Source: Arthrobacter sp. 31Y (lineage in GTDB: Bacteria; Actinomycetota; Actinomycetes; Actinomycetales; Micrococcaceae). From it: a stretch of DNA of 64,000 nucleotides. The notes under the pieces are model-generated. The model saw only the letters and a list, made by a program, of their open reading frames with translations. It did no database searches and was not told where the DNA came from. Shown here piece by piece: positions 63,037 through 64,000 of the stretch; the first letter of the stretch is position 1, and the number at the start of each line of letters is the position of its first letter. Location of the stretch: NCBI RefSeq assembly GCF_000526335.1, contig NZ_JAFW01000001.1, positions 2,542,001-2,606,000 of the forward strand, in the 5' to 3' direction. The position numbers were made by a program, and so were the translations under genes.

Positions 63037-63522
63037 TCAGTTTGCCGGTGCTTTAGGTGCCGTTGCCTTGGGAGAGAAATAGGCGCACTGCCATTGCTGG
63101 GTACGGGTGGCTTGGCGGTTGCTCACTGCCGACCACGGTGGATACACCCGGAAGCCGCGCTTCCCACCGACGCCGTTCACGGACACGATCCCGTGCTTGG
63201 CCAGCGCGGATGTTGGAAAGGTGAAGTGGCCTGCCCTGGTTCCTTCGCGGACTGTAATCACCAGCAGGTGGGTGCCGTCTTCGGCGGGGAAGGGTTCGGT
63301 GGAACCGTCCTGAGCACGCTGCCAAACAGCGACGAACAATCCCACCTTCGTGGGGGTGAGCTTTCCCACCCGGAACCGGATCCGTTCTTGCCCGAGACTG
63401 GCGACGGCCGCACCGTACTCGTGATTGTCGGCCTCCGGCACCGGTATTGAGGAGTACCCCGACGACGGACTGAGGGCCCGCAGTGCCTCGGCTACATCTG
63501 GGTGGATATCGTGGAGGGGCAC
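63037..63522 (-). CDS. MepB family protein
   Basis: 161 aa. Central RFRVGKLTPTKVGLFVAVWQ and GHFTFPTSALAKHGIVS, then GKRGFRVYPPW and the C-terminal TRTQQWQCAYFS are typical of MepB. The name comes from the staphylococcal mepRAB cluster; activity is unknown, and no MepA efflux gene is present here. Convergent with the AraC gene. Confidence 0.87.
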   Translation of the reverse strand: MPLHDIHPDVAEALRALSPSSGYSSIPVPEADNHEYGAAVASLGQERIRFRVGKLTPTKVGLFVAVWQRAQDGSTEPFPAEDGTHLLVITVREGTRAGHFTFPTSALAKHGIVSVNGVGGKRGFRVYPPWSAVSNRQATRTQQWQCAYFSPKATAPKAPAN

Positions 63523-63562
63523 GCTCCCATCCTAAGTCGCTGCCGCAGCGGCGGCCGCCGCC

Positions 63563-64000
63563 CTACCGCTGCCGCAAACCCTCGCCGTCCAGCATCACGC
63601 CCGCAGAAATCACCCGGCCACACTGTTCGCCGTAAGGGTACTCACCCTTGGGCGTGAAGGTCACGGTGCGCGCCGGCAGCGCGGTACCGGCTGGGGAGGT
63701 GCCTGTCACCGTCGCCTCCAAAGGAGTCTCGCTGAGGGCGGGAAGCTCAAGAAAGCCCTGGAGAGTCCCATCCGGCGACGACGTTGCTGAGCACACGCCG
63801 TCCGGTGTGCAGCCTTGGTCCACGGAGGTGGCGCCGGGGTTCAGCATCAGTTCCTTTTCTGTGCAGATGCCATCCTGGCATGCCTTCAACCGAAGCGAAG
63901 CAACCTCAGGAGCGTAATCGGCGGCCACGGTCAGGGAAACGCCGGCCACGTGTCCGATCGCCGGACAACCCACGGGTTCGGCGAGGCAGCCAGGGAGAAG
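63563..64000 (-). CDS. Putative lipoprotein, partial (5' end beyond the window)
   Basis: At least 145 residues; the frame is open to the window edge. The first residues visible are LLPGCLAEPVGCP, where LPGC could be a lipobox, so the missing part would be a short signal peptide. The mature part is beta-rich with four more cysteines (possible disulfides: KACQDGIC, GCTPDGVC) and looks like an extracellular Ig-like domain. Not recognised. Confidence 0.65.
   Translation of the reverse strand, partial: LLPGCLAEPVGCPAIGHVAGVSLTVAADYAPEVASLRLKACQDGICTEKELMLNPGATSVDQGCTPDGVCSATSSPDGTLQGFLELPALSETPLEATVTGTSPAGTALPARTVTFTPKGEYPYGEQCGRVISAGVMLDGEGLRQR

Overview
The window is a high-G+C actinobacterial chromosome segment. 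Its 16S rRNA, the Lsr2/ClpC and DhaKLM gene sets, the DUF3180/DUF4235/DUF2520 families and the dacB-tilS-hpt-ftsH-folEPBK-panC order all point to Micrococcaceae, most likely Arthrobacter or Paenarthrobacter. The genus is inferred from recognised sequence features; no search was run.

Layout. 1-2043: three overlapping envelope genes (holin-like, DUF3618) ending in a long palindrome. 2044-6320, minus strand: a SatD-like regulator with a partner, then a WXG100 effector-like protein, an EspG-like protein, an RDD membrane protein and a PH-like membrane protein. 6554-11587: ppa, dacB (PBP4), a DUF2342-type zinc protease, tilS and hpt. 11588-14365: an insertion between hpt and ftsH made of a 161-bp tandem repeat, a papain-fold lipoprotein, an AbiEi-like gene and an inverted copy of the same repeat. 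14366-23322: ftsH, the folate operon folE-folP-folB-folK, DUF3180, two bacterial PH-domain proteins, a DUF2520 dehydrogenase-like protein and panC. 23428-24945: a DHA2-type drug exporter.

25753-41000 holds two nearly identical 16S-23S-5S operons in direct orientation, 9,760 bp apart. Between them lie a two-gene DUF4132 operon and an HhH-GPD repair gene. The first protein of the DUF4132 operon ends in a MoaD/ubiquitin-like Gly-Gly tail, and this is my strongest candidate for an under-described system. 41152-44885, minus strand: an SDR stress oxidoreductase and three tandem alpha/beta hydrolases. 44961-49976: lysS, a small membrane protein, lsr2 and clpC, which resume the conserved core.

50060-64000 is accessory: a TetR/glycosyltransferase divergent pair, an S9 peptidase broken by a single stop codon, a Fic AMPylase-like protein with a palindromic promoter, an ArgA-like acetyltransferase, a BBE-type flavoenzyme, the PTS-dependent dihydroxyacetone kinase operon dhaKLM, CsbD, DUF4235, two VOC proteins, an AraC regulator, MepB and a lipoprotein-like gene cut by the window edge.

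Functional logic. The folate and pantothenate genes supply cofactors next to FtsH, and translation genes (tilS, lysS, rRNA) cluster with proteostasis genes (ftsH, clpC). The accessory blocks look like envelope, secretion, conflict or stress modules inserted at core junctions, several of them bounded by palindromic repeats.
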